This document shows, in pieces, positions 1 to 11,533 of a stretch of DNA of 64,000 nt. Source of the DNA: Piromyces finnis. Lineage: Eukaryota > Neocallimastigomycota > Neocallimastigomycetes > Neocallimastigales > Neocallimastigaceae. The notes under the pieces were generated by a model. The model made no database searches. It saw only the letters and a program-made list of their open reading frames with translations, and was not told the origin of the DNA. The DNA is taken from positions 186,001-250,000 of the forward strand of contig MCFH01000023.1 of assembly GCA_002104945.1 (NCBI GenBank), given 5' to 3'. Within the stretch, counting starts at the first letter, position 1. Each line of letters starts with the position of its first letter. The position numbers and the translations under genes are program-made.

Positions 1-1138
1 CTTATTATTAGTTTATAATTATCTATTAAATATTAATAGTTGACTTTTTCATAGAATAAAAACTACTGAAAATGTAAATTATAAACTATTTAATAATGTA
101 TTAATTGGTATAAATGATTTGAATAATTAAAAAAAAAAAAAAAAAAAACATTTTCATTTCATTTATATAAATCATTAATATTATAAATATCATAAAAAAA
201 AAAAAAAAAAAAAACATAATTAATTATCATAATATATATAAATAAACATTATAAATATTATCTAAATATTGTAAATTCATCTTTCCTATTTAATAATAAC
301 AATAATTGTAAGATATTTGTTAAGCATATTGAAATGTATTGTAATGAATACAGTACTATTATATAAATCATGAATTTTAATATAATAATAAATTATATAT
401 CAATAAAGTTGACAATTATAAAACTTTACCATTATTCATCATAAAGTAAACTTTATCATTTTAAAGTTTATAATAAAACTTTATTGGTATTTTAAAAGGA
501 AAATATTAATAAACTTTTTATATAAAACATTTAAATCATATTCTTTTCTTTTTTTAAATCCATATATACCACTAATATTATTATTTAATCTAAAAATAAT
601 TTTTAAAAGTTTTAACAATACTTTTTATAGGTTTTTTTTTTTTTTATATTTACATAATATACTATTACTATTACATTTCCTTTTTACCAACCATACTTTA
701 AAATGACTGGTAAATTCCTTATTTAAATATAGTAAATGAAACGAAATTTTGCCAATTTTTAAAAAAAGGATTATAACCTTTTTTTTTCTTTTTTTACAAC
801 TCCAAAACTCATATCCCATTGAAATAATAATAATATTTTTTTTTTTCTTTATTAAAATTAAAAATATGCTTTTATTTTAAATGTGATTTTTTTTTTTTTA
901 TTATTATTAGAAATAGTTAACTGTTTATATCAATAATAATAGAAGTAAAGATATAATGCATTAAAAAAACAAAACTTATTAATTATAGTCTATGATTTTA
1001 AAAAGATACAATGGATAGTATTATAAAAAAAAAAAAATATTGTAAAGAAAATAAAATTTTTTTTTTGTTTGTTTTTAAATTTTTTTTTTTTTTTTAAAAA
1101 TTTACTTTATATTTTTCTTTCTTTTTTTTTTTTAATTT
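1..1138. other. AT-rich spacer
   Basis: I see no gene here. The stretch is A/T homopolymers and short AT repeats. A 64-codon frame on the minus strand at 625-819 is Lys/Phe-rich, lacks a domain or signal peptide and is not accepted. Confidence 0.7.
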
Positions 1139-2098
1139 TTATTTTTTTTCTTCATTATTTTCGTTTTCATTATTTTCCAGCCTCTTATTTATTCTCTTCA
1201 GTAAAACACCCTTTTCACTAAAAGTGATATTTACAGTACTTTTATAGTGAATAAATAATTCAATAAATTCACCCGGAATCTTGGATACATTTCCTAAATC
1301 TTTTTCGGCTAGATTCAAAATTATTCTATGTTCTTTGGCATAGTTTATTAATAAATGGGATATTTTTAGATTCCTATGTTTTATAATGGCCAATAAAAGT
1401 GGATACCAACCATTTTTACCTTTTATATTTAATTGTAAAATATTTTCATTTTTTTCATAGTATTCAATTAATAAATTAATCATATCAATGTTATTATTGT
1501 AACATGCCCATGCTATTGGGTAATAACCATCTTCATTTTTTACATTTAAATTCAATATCACCTTTGATTTTGTAGCATAATCTATCAATACATTAACCAT
1601 TTCCATATTATTGTTACTACAAGCAAATATAATCGGATTATTTCCCCATACATTCTGTTTATTAAATTCTAAAAATATATGATGTTTTTCACAATAAGTA
1701 ATTAATAGCTTTACTATATCAATATTATCATTGATATAAGCCCATAAAATGGAACTTTCATTTTTTTTATTTGTATCATTTACTTTTAAAATAATATTAA
1801 TCTTATTGGCATATCCTATAATTGTAGTTAACATAGTAATGTCATTTTTATCACAAGCTGTTATCAATGGACTATTTCCATTTTTATCTTTTTCGTTTAT
1901 ATCTATTTCAATATTTTTCATGGATACATATTCTATGAATAGTTTTAGTTTATTTACTTCAGTTCCGTTTAAACATTCTCGAAATATTTTATTTATATCA
2001 TATGCCGTAACTCTGAAATCATATCCTTTATTTTTAAAATATTTATTGATTTTTCCTTTATTTTTTAGATTAATTAACTGTTTTAAAGAAAATTTCAT
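1139..2098 (-). CDS. Ankyrin-repeat protein, 319 aa
   Basis: An intronless gene encoding about six degenerate ankyrin repeats. The recurring pattern is 'GYYPIAWAC-NNNIDMINLLIEY', with a longer than usual 36-38 residue spacing because each repeat carries an extra 'I(I/L)LNLN' strand. The first 50 residues are basic and not repeat-like; the last 15 are Glu/Asn/Lys-rich. No signal peptide or membrane segment is visible, so it is probably an intracellular protein-binding scaffold. The start is the first ATG of the frame after an A-rich leader. The ankyrin call is firm from the repeats; the partner and process are unknown. Confidence 0.85.
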   Translation of the reverse strand: MKFSLKQLINLKNKGKINKYFKNKGYDFRVTAYDINKIFRECLNGTEVNKLKLFIEYVSMKNIEIDINEKDKNGNSPLITACDKNDITMLTTIIGYANKINIILKVNDTNKKNESSILWAYINDNIDIVKLLITYCEKHHIFLEFNKQNVWGNNPIIFACSNNNMEMVNVLIDYATKSKVILNLNVKNEDGYYPIAWACYNNNIDMINLLIEYYEKNENILQLNIKGKNGWYPLLLAIIKHRNLKISHLLINYAKEHRIILNLAEKDLGNVSKIPGEFIELFIHYKSTVNITFSEKGVLLKRINKRLENNENENNEEKK

Positions 2099-3317
2099 TT
2101 TTCATTTTTTTCTTTCATGTAGGTTAACTTAAAATAAATAATAATAATAAGAATAAAAAAAGTTTTAATTGAAGTTCATATTATTATTATTATTATTGCT
2201 ATTATTGCTTAAATAAATAAATATTTTTTATTTTTTAATTCAATAAATATATAAAAAACATAATAAATAAAAAATAAATATATGAAGAAAAGGAAAACTT
2301 TTTAAGAAGAAGAAGAAGAATACAATAACAACAACAGCAACAACAACAACAACGATAATTATAATAATAATAAAAGGATTATCTATAAATAATTGTTTTG
2401 AACTTTTTTGTAAATACTAAATAATTATTTATAAAATATATAATTATTTAAATAGATATAAAATTTATTATTTATTTTATTTCTAATTTTATTTTTATTT
2501 CATAAATTTTTTTAGTTTTTAAGGTATATTGAATTTTTCAATTTTATCATTAGTATTTTTTTTTTTTTTTTTTTTTTTTTCTTTGAGAGGAAGAGTCAGT
2601 ATTAGAAAAAATTATTAAGTAACATTACAATTTTATCATAATACCTTTTTTTTTTTTTTTTTTTAAAAAAAAATTATAATTTCTTCTAATCCTACTGAAA
2701 TAGAAATTATAATAAAATAATCATATGGAATAATAATTGTAACAACAACAACAATAATATAGTAATAATAGTGTAGTAATAATAATAATATAATAATAAT
2801 TACAACAACAACAACAACAATAATAATAATAATAAAAGAATAACAGAATAATAACTTTGAAAAAAAAAAAAATAATGTTATCGTTGAAAGACAAAAACTA
2901 TAAAGTTATTTAAATTAACTCTATATATATAAATATATTAAGAGATTTTACAATAAAAATTATTCAAAGTTTACAATAATTTAACTTTATCTTATATACT
3001 TTATATATATTTATATTTTTATATTAGAAATGCCAATGTAGAAGTGTATTTATGGTTATCTTTTTTTTTTTTTATTTGTTAATTATTATATTTAAGTAAC
3101 TTTTCAAAATAGGATAACGATAACTATTGAAAATAATATTTTCTTTTTTTTTTTTATTTTAAATATTATATATATACATTAAATGAGTGTAAAAAATAAT
3201 AAAATAATAAAAATATAAATATTTATTTAATTAATAGTAATTTATTGTAAATATCAAAATTTTAATGATTTAATTGATATATATATTTGTAGATAGGTAG
3301 GTAGGTAGGGTTTCCCC
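2099..3317. other. AT-rich spacer with short microsatellites
   Basis: No gene seen. It contains poly-T tracts (about 2559-2580 and 2647-2663), AAC/AAT trinucleotide runs near 2325-2350 and 2740-2835, and a short tetranucleotide run (gtag)n at about 3291-3308 just before the stop codon of the next minus-strand gene. Confidence 0.7.
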
Positions 3318-5678
3318 TTAAATAACTGGTATACTATTACTATTAACAAAATAGTCGTAATCGGTGTCGTAGGATGCTGTAGAACTATCATGACGAGTAT
3401 ATTGTCTTAAAAGAGTACGAGAATGATATACTTCATCATTATAAATTTTTTGTTCGGCTAAAATTAATTCATATGGAAGATCCATGTCCAATTCAAAATA
3501 ATATGGACCAACACGAGGCTGAATATAATTATTTACTTCCTTATCGTCTACTTTTGAATCTTCTTCTTTCTCAAGAAATTGAAAATAAAAGTCTTTAACT
3601 TCTTCATTTTTGTTCTTAATTTTGGATGCCTTTTTTAAATGGTATTCTCTTTTGGGATTCCGTTGATTCGGAGTAATGTTTTCTTTATCATACTTTTTAT
3701 TCAATAAAGAACTATTAGTATCAAATTTTTGTGTTAATTTTGGATTGGTATTCAATGATGGAAAAGAATATAAAATGGAATTTCTATTCTTATTTAATAT
3801 GTCCAACATATAATGATAACCTAATGATTGGGCATAATCTAAAGGGGAAAGGCCATCCTTGTTTTTAATATTCATATTCGCATTGTGATCTCGTAAAATT
3901 TTGACAATATGGATATCATTGCTATTAATGGCATAGGAAAGAGCTGTATTACCTAAGGCATCTTGAAAATCAATAGGAATAGAGAGTTGAAGGAGAACGT
4001 TAACGGAATCTTGATGGTGTAACTTGGTAGCCAATATCAAGGCATTTTCTTTTCCGTGAGGATTGACACTATGAATAATTTCAGGATCCTTTCGGATGAT
4101 TTCTTGCATTAGCATAGGCTCTGTCATGGCACTTAACAAAAATAAATTATTACCGGTTGCTTGATCATAGTAGTTATAATCAAAGGTTGGATGATTTTTC
4201 ATTACATCTAAAATACCTCTTGGAAGTTTATACTTGAGCGCAAGAGTACAAGCATTTTCACCATATTTATTTTTTACGGATAAATCATAATTTTTACTAG
4301 TGTTCAATACATAGTGAAGCGTATGAATATCTTTTACAATGATTAAGATCATTAAAGGGGTATTACCGTCTTTATCCATCGGTAGATTAAAATTAAATCC
4401 CATATGAATAAATCGAGTAAGAATAAGAATATAGGGAAGATAGAATGCTGAGGAAACGGGTTTATTATAAAAAGAAACCATTGAATCACGGTGGTTTGAA
4501 TGGGATGAACTATAACGATAAAAGGATAAAGGTTCACTATAGATAGATGAGGCATAATCACCAAAAGAATCAAATGAAATATTTGATAATCTATAAAATT
4601 TATCATCTTCACCTTCTTCTTCTTCTTCTTTTTTTTTTATTTCCTCTTCTGGCCAATACATTTTTTTCATAATAATGGAAAGGGCTGATTCATACTTTGT
4701 ATTTTGATATTCATAATTACATTCATGATTATGTTGATTTAAATTCATTAATTCCTCTTTTCGTCCTTTTTCAGCAAGATACATAGCAGCTGTCCATTCC
4801 CTTTTATCTGTTAAATTCACATCTAAATCAGAATGCTGAGTTAAATATTGTATTGGCTCAAAAATATTGTTTTTACAACAATAGAGCAATACTGTTTCGT
4901 GTTTTTTATTAAGATGATTGACATTAATTTCGGTTTTTAATAATTCTTTTAATGTTGTTATATTACGTATAGCATAGAATAAAGCATTACGTCCTTGGTC
5001 ATCTTCATCCTTCAAACTATTACTGTCCTTTTCATCCGTATCAATAATTTCTTTATTAGTATTTTCATCAATGATATTACTATTATTATTATTATTATTA
5101 TTATTATTGGTATTTCCAATAGTTAAATTACTATTATAATTTTTATTATTAATTTTATTATTATAGATAGAGGGATTGTTTTTATAATTAAAAGTAGTAT
5201 GAATAGCAGGTTCATGGCTATTATAAGTATTATAATTTATAATATTTTGACGACCTGAATATGATAATTTCTTCACTACATATAATAAATCCGGATTTTT
5301 AGAAGCGTGCATTAATGCCGTTCTTCCTTTTGAATCACGAACATGATGATTGATGTTGAGAGTTAAAAGCCAATCCAAAATTTCTTTTTTTCCCAACTTA
5401 CATGCTTCAATCAGAATATTACTTTGAAGAAATACTGAATATACCCTACTAAAATAGGGTAGATTTAACATTTCTTCAATGAAATCTAATGGTGGACTGG
5501 TATTAAGTATTACATAATTAAGTTTCTTAACGTAGCTTCGAACAATTTCAGGATTGGCATTTTCGCCCAAATATTTTTTAATAATTTCTTTATTATTTTT
5601 AATTATATAAAAACATTCTTTGGTATTATTGTTTTTTAAATCAATTAATATTCTTAAATCTAATTGTTCAAAACCCAT
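3318..5678 (-). CDS. Large ankyrin-repeat protein, 786 aa
   Basis: A single uninterrupted frame. Ankyrin repeats lie in three blocks: about residues 80-150 ('SKGRTALMHASKNPDLLYVVKKL'-like), 225-320 ('DQGRNALFYAI', 'REWTAAMYLAEKG'), and 425-660 (for example 'DALGNTALSYAINSNDIHIV'). A poly-Asn linker near 190-200 and a Glu/Lys plus Ser/Tyr-rich linker near 340-410 separate the blocks. The C-terminal 120 residues are not ankyrin: they are charged, with a Tyr/Asp-rich end. No signal peptide or transmembrane segment is visible, so it is likely a cytosolic scaffold. Its base composition is less AT-rich than the flanks, as expected for a real gene. Function beyond protein binding is unknown. Confidence 0.88.
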   Translation of the reverse strand: MGFEQLDLRILIDLKNNNTKECFYIIKNNKEIIKKYLGENANPEIVRSYVKKLNYVILNTSPPLDFIEEMLNLPYFSRVYSVFLQSNILIEACKLGKKEILDWLLTLNINHHVRDSKGRTALMHASKNPDLLYVVKKLSYSGRQNIINYNTYNSHEPAIHTTFNYKNNPSIYNNKINNKNYNSNLTIGNTNNNNNNNNNSNIIDENTNKEIIDTDEKDSNSLKDEDDQGRNALFYAIRNITTLKELLKTEINVNHLNKKHETVLLYCCKNNIFEPIQYLTQHSDLDVNLTDKREWTAAMYLAEKGRKEELMNLNQHNHECNYEYQNTKYESALSIIMKKMYWPEEEIKKKEEEEEGEDDKFYRLSNISFDSFGDYASSIYSEPLSFYRYSSSHSNHRDSMVSFYNKPVSSAFYLPYILILTRFIHMGFNFNLPMDKDGNTPLMILIIVKDIHTLHYVLNTSKNYDLSVKNKYGENACTLALKYKLPRGILDVMKNHPTFDYNYYDQATGNNLFLLSAMTEPMLMQEIIRKDPEIIHSVNPHGKENALILATKLHHQDSVNVLLQLSIPIDFQDALGNTALSYAINSNDIHIVKILRDHNANMNIKNKDGLSPLDYAQSLGYHYMLDILNKNRNSILYSFPSLNTNPKLTQKFDTNSSLLNKKYDKENITPNQRNPKREYHLKKASKIKNKNEEVKDFYFQFLEKEEDSKVDDKEVNNYIQPRVGPYYFELDMDLPYELILAEQKIYNDEVYHSRTLLRQYTRHDSSTASYDTDYDYFVNSNSIPVI

Positions 5679-8565
5679 GTCTTTTTTTTTTTTTTTTTTT
5701 TCTTTCTTTCTTTCTTATTTTGTATATAAATAATATATCAAATAAAATAAATATGAATAAGTAAATACTAATTGACCTGATTATAACAAGTTTTTAAATC
5801 GTGATATTACAGATAATTATATTACAAAATTATTTAATAAAATTTATTTATAAATATTTATAATACAAATGTATTAAAAGTTCATTATTATTGTAATTTT
5901 TCTCGTGTGAATTATGTGTTTTTCACTGATATATATTACTTTAATATTTTTAAATAATGAATTACTTTATACAATTATTATTTATTTATTTATTTACTTA
6001 TTTTTAAATAAAAGTTGTATTTAAAATAGAAATAAAAAGAATATATATATTCAATTTTGTTTAATTTTTGTTATTTTTCAAATTTTAATTTTAATTTTGC
6101 TTTTATTTTATTTTCTTATAAAAGTTTTATAAATTTTAATTATGAAACAGTATAAGTTTTATATTAATATAAATATTGTTTTTTTTTTCTTCTTTGTCTA
6201 TAAAACTTTTTATAATATCCTATAATAAATACGCTTTTTCGCCTTTTTCTTTCAACCTTTTAAACACGAAAATAATTTTAAAAAGTTGTTCTTTTATCCA
6301 CATTTTTAACTATTTTTTATTGGTTGAAAAATTAATTAAAAAAAATATTAACATAGGTTGGATGAATAATAAACAATTAAATAATAATAAAAATAATATT
6401 ATGAATTAAATAAAAAGGTGTATTTAAACCATTTCACTTATTGTTTATTTTCTTTTTTAAAATAAGAAATAAATAAATGAATAGATCTAATAAAAGACAA
6501 GATAAAAAAAAAAAAAAAAGATATAATAATAATAAAAATTTTGTTTATTAAATTTGTTTATAGAAATAATTTTTTATTATTAAATTTTTAAATATTAGTA
6601 TAATTAAGATTAACAATCAAAAATAATAAAAGTAGGTTAAAAAGATTTAGTAGTTTTAAAAAAGAAAAGGAATCTTTTTTTTTAAAAAAAATTTTTTAAT
6701 AAATATGAATTAATGTTTTAAGAAAGTGAAATTTAACATTAAATTGAAGAAGTTTTTATTAATTATGAATTGTTATTATTGAAAAACAGGCTCTAATATA
6801 AAAAAAAAAAAACCTAAATAATTAGGGTTTTTTGAAAATTTTCATAAAAAAAGATAGAGTGAGATGATTTAAACTTAATAAATGGTTATTTAAATAAATG
6901 TTTTTTTTTGTAACTATGCTTATATTTTGGCAATATACCACCAAGTAGAAAAAAAAAAAAGAAAATGATATATATTCCTTATTAAAAATTTGAATAATAT
7001 TAAAATAGGTTAATATTTTTTATATTATTGATATTAAATCCAAAAAATAGATGTAAATTTTATAGTAAATAAAATTACCAAATAATACATTGATGTTTTC
7101 TCTTTTCTATATCTATTTAAATTTATAATGAAATTTTAATAAATGTAAAATGCCCAAACAAAATTAAACCATAATAACAAGATAACAAGATATTTATAAT
7201 AATATTTATAATAATATTTATAATAATGTTTATTTAATAAAATTTAAATAAATATAAAAAAACAATTATTTTAATTTTTACAAATTAAAATGCATATGAT
7301 TGAGCATGGAATGACAAATAAAATAATCTAGATAAATGTGAATAAGAAATTTTTCAAAATGTGTATAGTTATAATGATATAGTATTGAAATAATAATAAT
7401 TAGATATTTATAAACTACATATGATGATATTAACATCTATTTTTTTTATATATCAATACTATTAAAATGTTTTTTGAATAAACTATTTATTAGTAAAAAA
7501 AAAAAATTGACAGTCTAGTCTAATTTGCATTTTAAATAGTAAATTATTAATAAAATAAATTATTAAGTAATAATAAAAATTAAAATTAATCATTTAATAT
7601 AAAAATAGTTGACAACTTTAATGAAATAGTTTGTTTGTTTCCAAAGATGAATAAAACTATTCATAATTAAATTTCTAAAAAAAAGAAAAGTAAAAAAAAA
7701 AAGGGCAACAACAATAATAGGATGTTTTCTATATATTTGAATATAATTCTATTTTAATACTAATTCTTCATTTAGAATTAAATTTATGATCATTCAAAAA
7801 TAAAAAAATTTTGATCCTTCATCCTCCACAAATTTAAAACTCATGTGAATAATATATAAGATATATGTATATATAGTATATATATAAAAATAGTTATTAT
7901 GGGATAAATAATGATAATATATAGAGATAGAATAATACTAATAATTAAAATAATAATAATAAAATATCAAAGAAATATTTTCTTTTTTTTAAGGATAGTT
8001 GACATTCAACAACTGACCTAGAGGTCATTTGAAAATGTTTTATTAAAAATTTAGCCTTCAATCAAAAATTCTTCATAATTATTGGTTAAGAAATATTAAA
8101 TGATAAAGGGAAAGCTGTCATTCTTTAAACTTTAATTGATATCTTTTTTTACATTGAAATTTATATTAAAATTATAAATATAAAAAATATAAAAAATTAA
8201 TAGGTAAACTTTATTTAATAAAATTAAAAAAAAAAAAAAAAGTTTATGATATTTCAAAAAGTTACAATTATAATATAATTCATTATTTCTTTATTTTTTT
8301 TTATGAATATTATATATTATATATTATAGTATTATTTAATCAATATATTATTTAATTCAATTGTAAAACAATAATGAAATAAAAACAAATAATATTTTAA
8401 AAAAATATATAGGATTAAAGTTATTATTATTATTATTATTGTAAGAAAAACTATATAAGCAATAAAAAGGTAAAGTTTTCAAACAAGTTAAAAAAAAAAA
8501 AAGTATTATTATACATAATTATTAATAATTATTAATAAGAATAAATATTATTCAAGAAAAAAAAA
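5679..8565. other. Long AT-rich spacer
   Basis: About 2.9 kb without a supportable gene. A 77-codon frame at 6176-6409 on the plus strand is hydrophobic low complexity and starts at a non-ATG codon; it is not accepted. A short tandem array lies at 7190-7235. Confidence 0.65.
7190..7235. repeat. Short tandem repeat (12-mer)
   Basis: About three to four copies of a unit close to 'atatttataata' follow a doubled 'aataacaag'. It is a small minisatellite in non-coding DNA. Confidence 0.6.
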
Positions 8566-8841
8566 ATGCAAACTAAATATTCAGGAGGAATATTTCTTTT
8601 CTTTATTTGGGCTTTAGCTACCATAGCTTCTCCAATTCCAAAAAATAACTATATTAATATTCAAAATAAGGAAGCGGAATCCCTTTATGTTATTGATGAT
8701 ATATTTCAAACTATTATAGAAGATAAAATAGAATCCTTATTTGATAATTTATCAGAATCAGAAAATCATGATGATGATGATATTTATATTCCAGATTATG
8801 ATGAAGAAGATTATGATTTATTTTATTATATTAATGAATAA
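8566..8841 (+). CDS. Small secreted acidic protein, 91 aa
   Basis: A short frame with a clear signal peptide: residues 1-21 include a hydrophobic core (GGIFLFFIWALATIA), with probable cleavage just before 'SPIP'. The mature part is strongly acidic, with runs such as 'HDDDDIYIPDYDEEDYD', and lacks cysteines. The start (Met-Gln-x-Lys), hydrophobic core and 'ASPIP' junction match the N-terminus of the 452-residue acidic protein at 48040-49398, so the two may share a secretory leader or be distant relatives. The ATG follows an A-rich leader typical of genes in this window. No catalytic domain is recognised; the acidic, disordered nature is visible, the function is not. Confidence 0.72.
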   Translation: MQTKYSGGIFLFFIWALATIASPIPKNNYINIQNKEAESLYVIDDIFQTIIEDKIESLFDNLSESENHDDDDIYIPDYDEEDYDLFYYINE

Positions 8842-9595
8842 TAATAACAAAAAAAAAAAAGTCATAAATGCAAAAATTGGTTCTAAACTCGAAAAATTCA
8901 TGAAACTTTTCTTAATTTAAAAAAAAGAAACAAAGAATTGAGAAAGTGTAAATAATTTAGAAGAATTCTAAAAGGTACCTTTGGACAAAAAAAAAAGATA
9001 ATTATTTAATGGTATTTTAAGTAAAAAAAAAAAAAAAAAAGATATTTAATATTCATTCCTAATACAACTAATAACACATTAATCGAAAATTTAATAAGAA
9101 ATTTTATATATAAAAAATTTCAATAGATATGAATATAGAATAGAAATAATAATACAAGTAATATTCTTATATCATTATACAATAATTATTAATAATATAA
9201 GAAGAATTAGAAAGATATATATCTTGTAAATCTTTTATAAAAAAAAAATAGAATAAACTAAATTAAAAATGTATATATTAATTTTGATATTTCAAATTCT
9301 ATTTTTATAAAAGATAAAAAAAATGAAGATAAAAAAAATATATTTATAATATTTATAATATATTTATTACATTCATTGTTTAATTTTAAATATATAATAA
9401 AAATAAAGTAAAAAAATACAAAAATTCAATATTTTAAAATGTGTTTTAAAATTTTTATATTGAAGAGTTTACTTTTTCGAATATCTATAGTTTTATATAA
9501 TATATATACAATTTAATTTTTTTTTTTTTTTAATTGTTGTATTATTATTGTATATTTTTGAAAAAATCAAAATCTTGTCATGGGACAAAATTATA
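8842..9595. other. AT-rich spacer
   Basis: No gene seen; A-rich 3' flank of the small secreted protein gene. Confidence 0.65.
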
Positions 9596-9599
9596 ATAG

Positions 9600-9815
9600 A
9601 TTACTTCTTTTCTTACGGAATATGACAGTCCATATGATATTAATGATATTAATAAAAAAGTGAGTGCTATTACTGAAAATAATCCTGTGGTGATGTATAA
9701 TAATATAAATAAAATTATCGAGACTCATTATAATATTATGTATTTTTCTTATGATGCTTATATTAATTCTAATAATATAAGCATCATAATATTACTATCA
9801 GAAGAAATATTATGA
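9600..9815 (+). pseudogene. Orphan 71-codon frame ending at an inverted repeat
   Basis: An open plus-strand frame without an ATG start encodes text such as 'YDSPYDINDINKK' and 'IIETHYNIMYFSYDAY'. Composition is coding-like, and the frame runs into the 17-bp inverted repeat at 9749-9789. It overlaps the end of the minus-strand retroelement remnant. I do not recognise it; a gene or retroelement fragment is the likeliest reading, and chance is possible. Confidence 0.3.
9749..9789. repeat. Perfect 17-bp inverted repeat, 7-nt loop
   Basis: Arms at 9749-9765 and 9773-9789 are perfect reverse complements around the loop attctaa. The arms contain a non-trivial core, gatgctta, so this is not merely an AT palindrome. 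It sits exactly where coding-like sequence on the two strands converges. Confidence 0.8.
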
Positions 9816-10230
9816 TCTTTAATTGTATCATTAGCATTGTTATCTTCTAAGAATTCAAGGTCGTTATTTTTTTTGTGAATTATTAATATCTGTGTTTTTA
9901 CAAATTCATTTTCACCAAGTACTATGGCAACACTATTATGTAATTTATATATAATACCACCATTGTCACTTATAATTCCATTATAATATTCTGCATTAAC
10001 AAATAAAATCATACCATGTAACTTATCATATATATTGTATAATTCATTCGCATGAGCATCATTTAAAGAATCTATATCTAAATCTTCAATTAATTTACAC
10101 AAACTATTAACTGACTCAATTAAATCATTTCCCTTTCCAATTGTCCTATAATCTATTTCAGAAGATATTTTTCCATCTTTAAACACTACTCCTAAACCAT
10201 ATATTAAATTACCATTGTTGATATTTACTA
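9758..10230 (-). pseudogene. Possible RNase H-like tail of the LINE
   Basis: The frame opens with 'GLGVVFKDGKISSE', then an acidic helical stretch 'VNSLCKLIEDLDIDSLND'. The order (glycine-rich strand, 'KDG', then helix) recalls the first strands of an RNase H fold, and its position after the RT C-terminal region fits LINEs that carry RNase H. The listed frame begins at a GTG, not an ATG. Catalytic Asp/Glu residues cannot be assigned with confidence, so this is inference. Confidence 0.35.
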
Positions 10231-10394
10231 TACTTTAGAGTTTTCTTTATATTTTTCTTTTATTCTATTACCTTATTACATTAAATTTTATGTAAGCTAT
10301 TTCTTTTTTATCACCTATAATTTTACCTTTATATTCATCATATTCATTTTTAATGTTATCTTGATTTAAGAAATCATTACATAAATTATTATAG

Positions 10395-11474
10395 TCATCC
10401 TTCCTTATATTCATTCTTAAATTTGTTTATATCAAACGTATTAAGTTTATTAAATTTTTTTAATATATCATCATTATCTATTTTACTCAATTCATTTATA
10501 TTATTTTTACTTTTATAATATTCTATATAATCTTCTTTTTTAATGTCTTCAATAACTATTTTATTTAACTCTTTTGATGATAATATTTCAAATTCATTTT
10601 CTAAAACCTTTAATTTATTTTTTAAATTAGTTTTTTCCTTTTTTTTAAGTTTATTATTTTTATCATTTAGCTTATTATTTATTTCATTTTTTTCATTTTC
10701 TAAATTTTGAAGATACGTATTAAAATAATATTCAAATTTAGATATAGTAAAATCCATTTCAAGTGTATTGTCTTCGATAGTATTTTTAATTTTTTTCATA
10801 CAATTATCTCCTACCTCTCGATAATTTAAAAACAAATTAGAATCGATATTTAATCTGTTATTATTATCATCATAGAGAAGTAAGGCAGCTTTATCATTAC
10901 CATTCTTAATATATTTCTTAAAATTAGCATAATTAGAAGCTTTATTTTCATTACTTAAATTTGAATTTTTATCAAAAATACATATTATATTTAAATGTTT
11001 ATCACTATCAATTAACTCAACTTCAGTTAATTTTTTAACTATATCTAAATTTTCCATATGCATTTCAAATTGTTTATCCATACTTATTTTTATTTCAGGG
11101 TTATTAGAATCAACAGGATTATTACTATAATTAGGATCTTTATATCTTTCAAATAATTCGGATGTATACATATTTGAATTAGGATTATATTTTGTGACAT
11201 ATTCATGACCTAATCTATCACATGCTATTATTTCTGCTAAATTATATAAATATCTAAACTTTGCTTCAACTGCCTTCTTCCTATCTTTAGTATTAGGATA
11301 AGATTTAATATCATTATTAATAAGTTTTAATTTTTTATCAAGTGTCCTATTTGATTTGCACCATGTATATTTTCTAAATTTAGGAATATAATTGACAAGG
11401 TGTGAGATGATACAATTTGAGTTTTTCCACTTGTTAAAACATCTAACCTGAGCTAATGCGCATTTTGCAAACAA
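10395..11474 (-). pseudogene. LINE ORF2 C-terminal region (broken)
   Basis: A 359-codon frame whose first ~50 residues, 'FAKCALAQVRCFNKWKNS' and 'RKYTWCKSNRTLDKKL', resemble the region that follows the RT thumb in fungal LINEs. Read one frame over, the sequence just upstream extends this match towards the RT fragment, so the ATG is incidental. The rest is Lys/Asn-rich with a coiled coil near residues 250-295. A frameshift near the end would continue as 'MNIRKDDYNNLCNDFLNQ'. Treated as part of the dead element, not a gene. Confidence 0.6.
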
Positions 11475-11533
11475 TGGATATTCAAACCTTTTGAAATAAA
11501 GTATAAAGATATAAACGATACAGCTTTATGAAC

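Noticed and set aside
625-819. 64-codon Lys/Phe-rich minus-strand frame
   Set aside because: Low complexity over homopolymers, no domain and no splice partner.
6176-6409. 77-codon plus-strand frame
   Set aside because: Non-ATG start and hydrophobic low complexity typical of AT-rich spacer.
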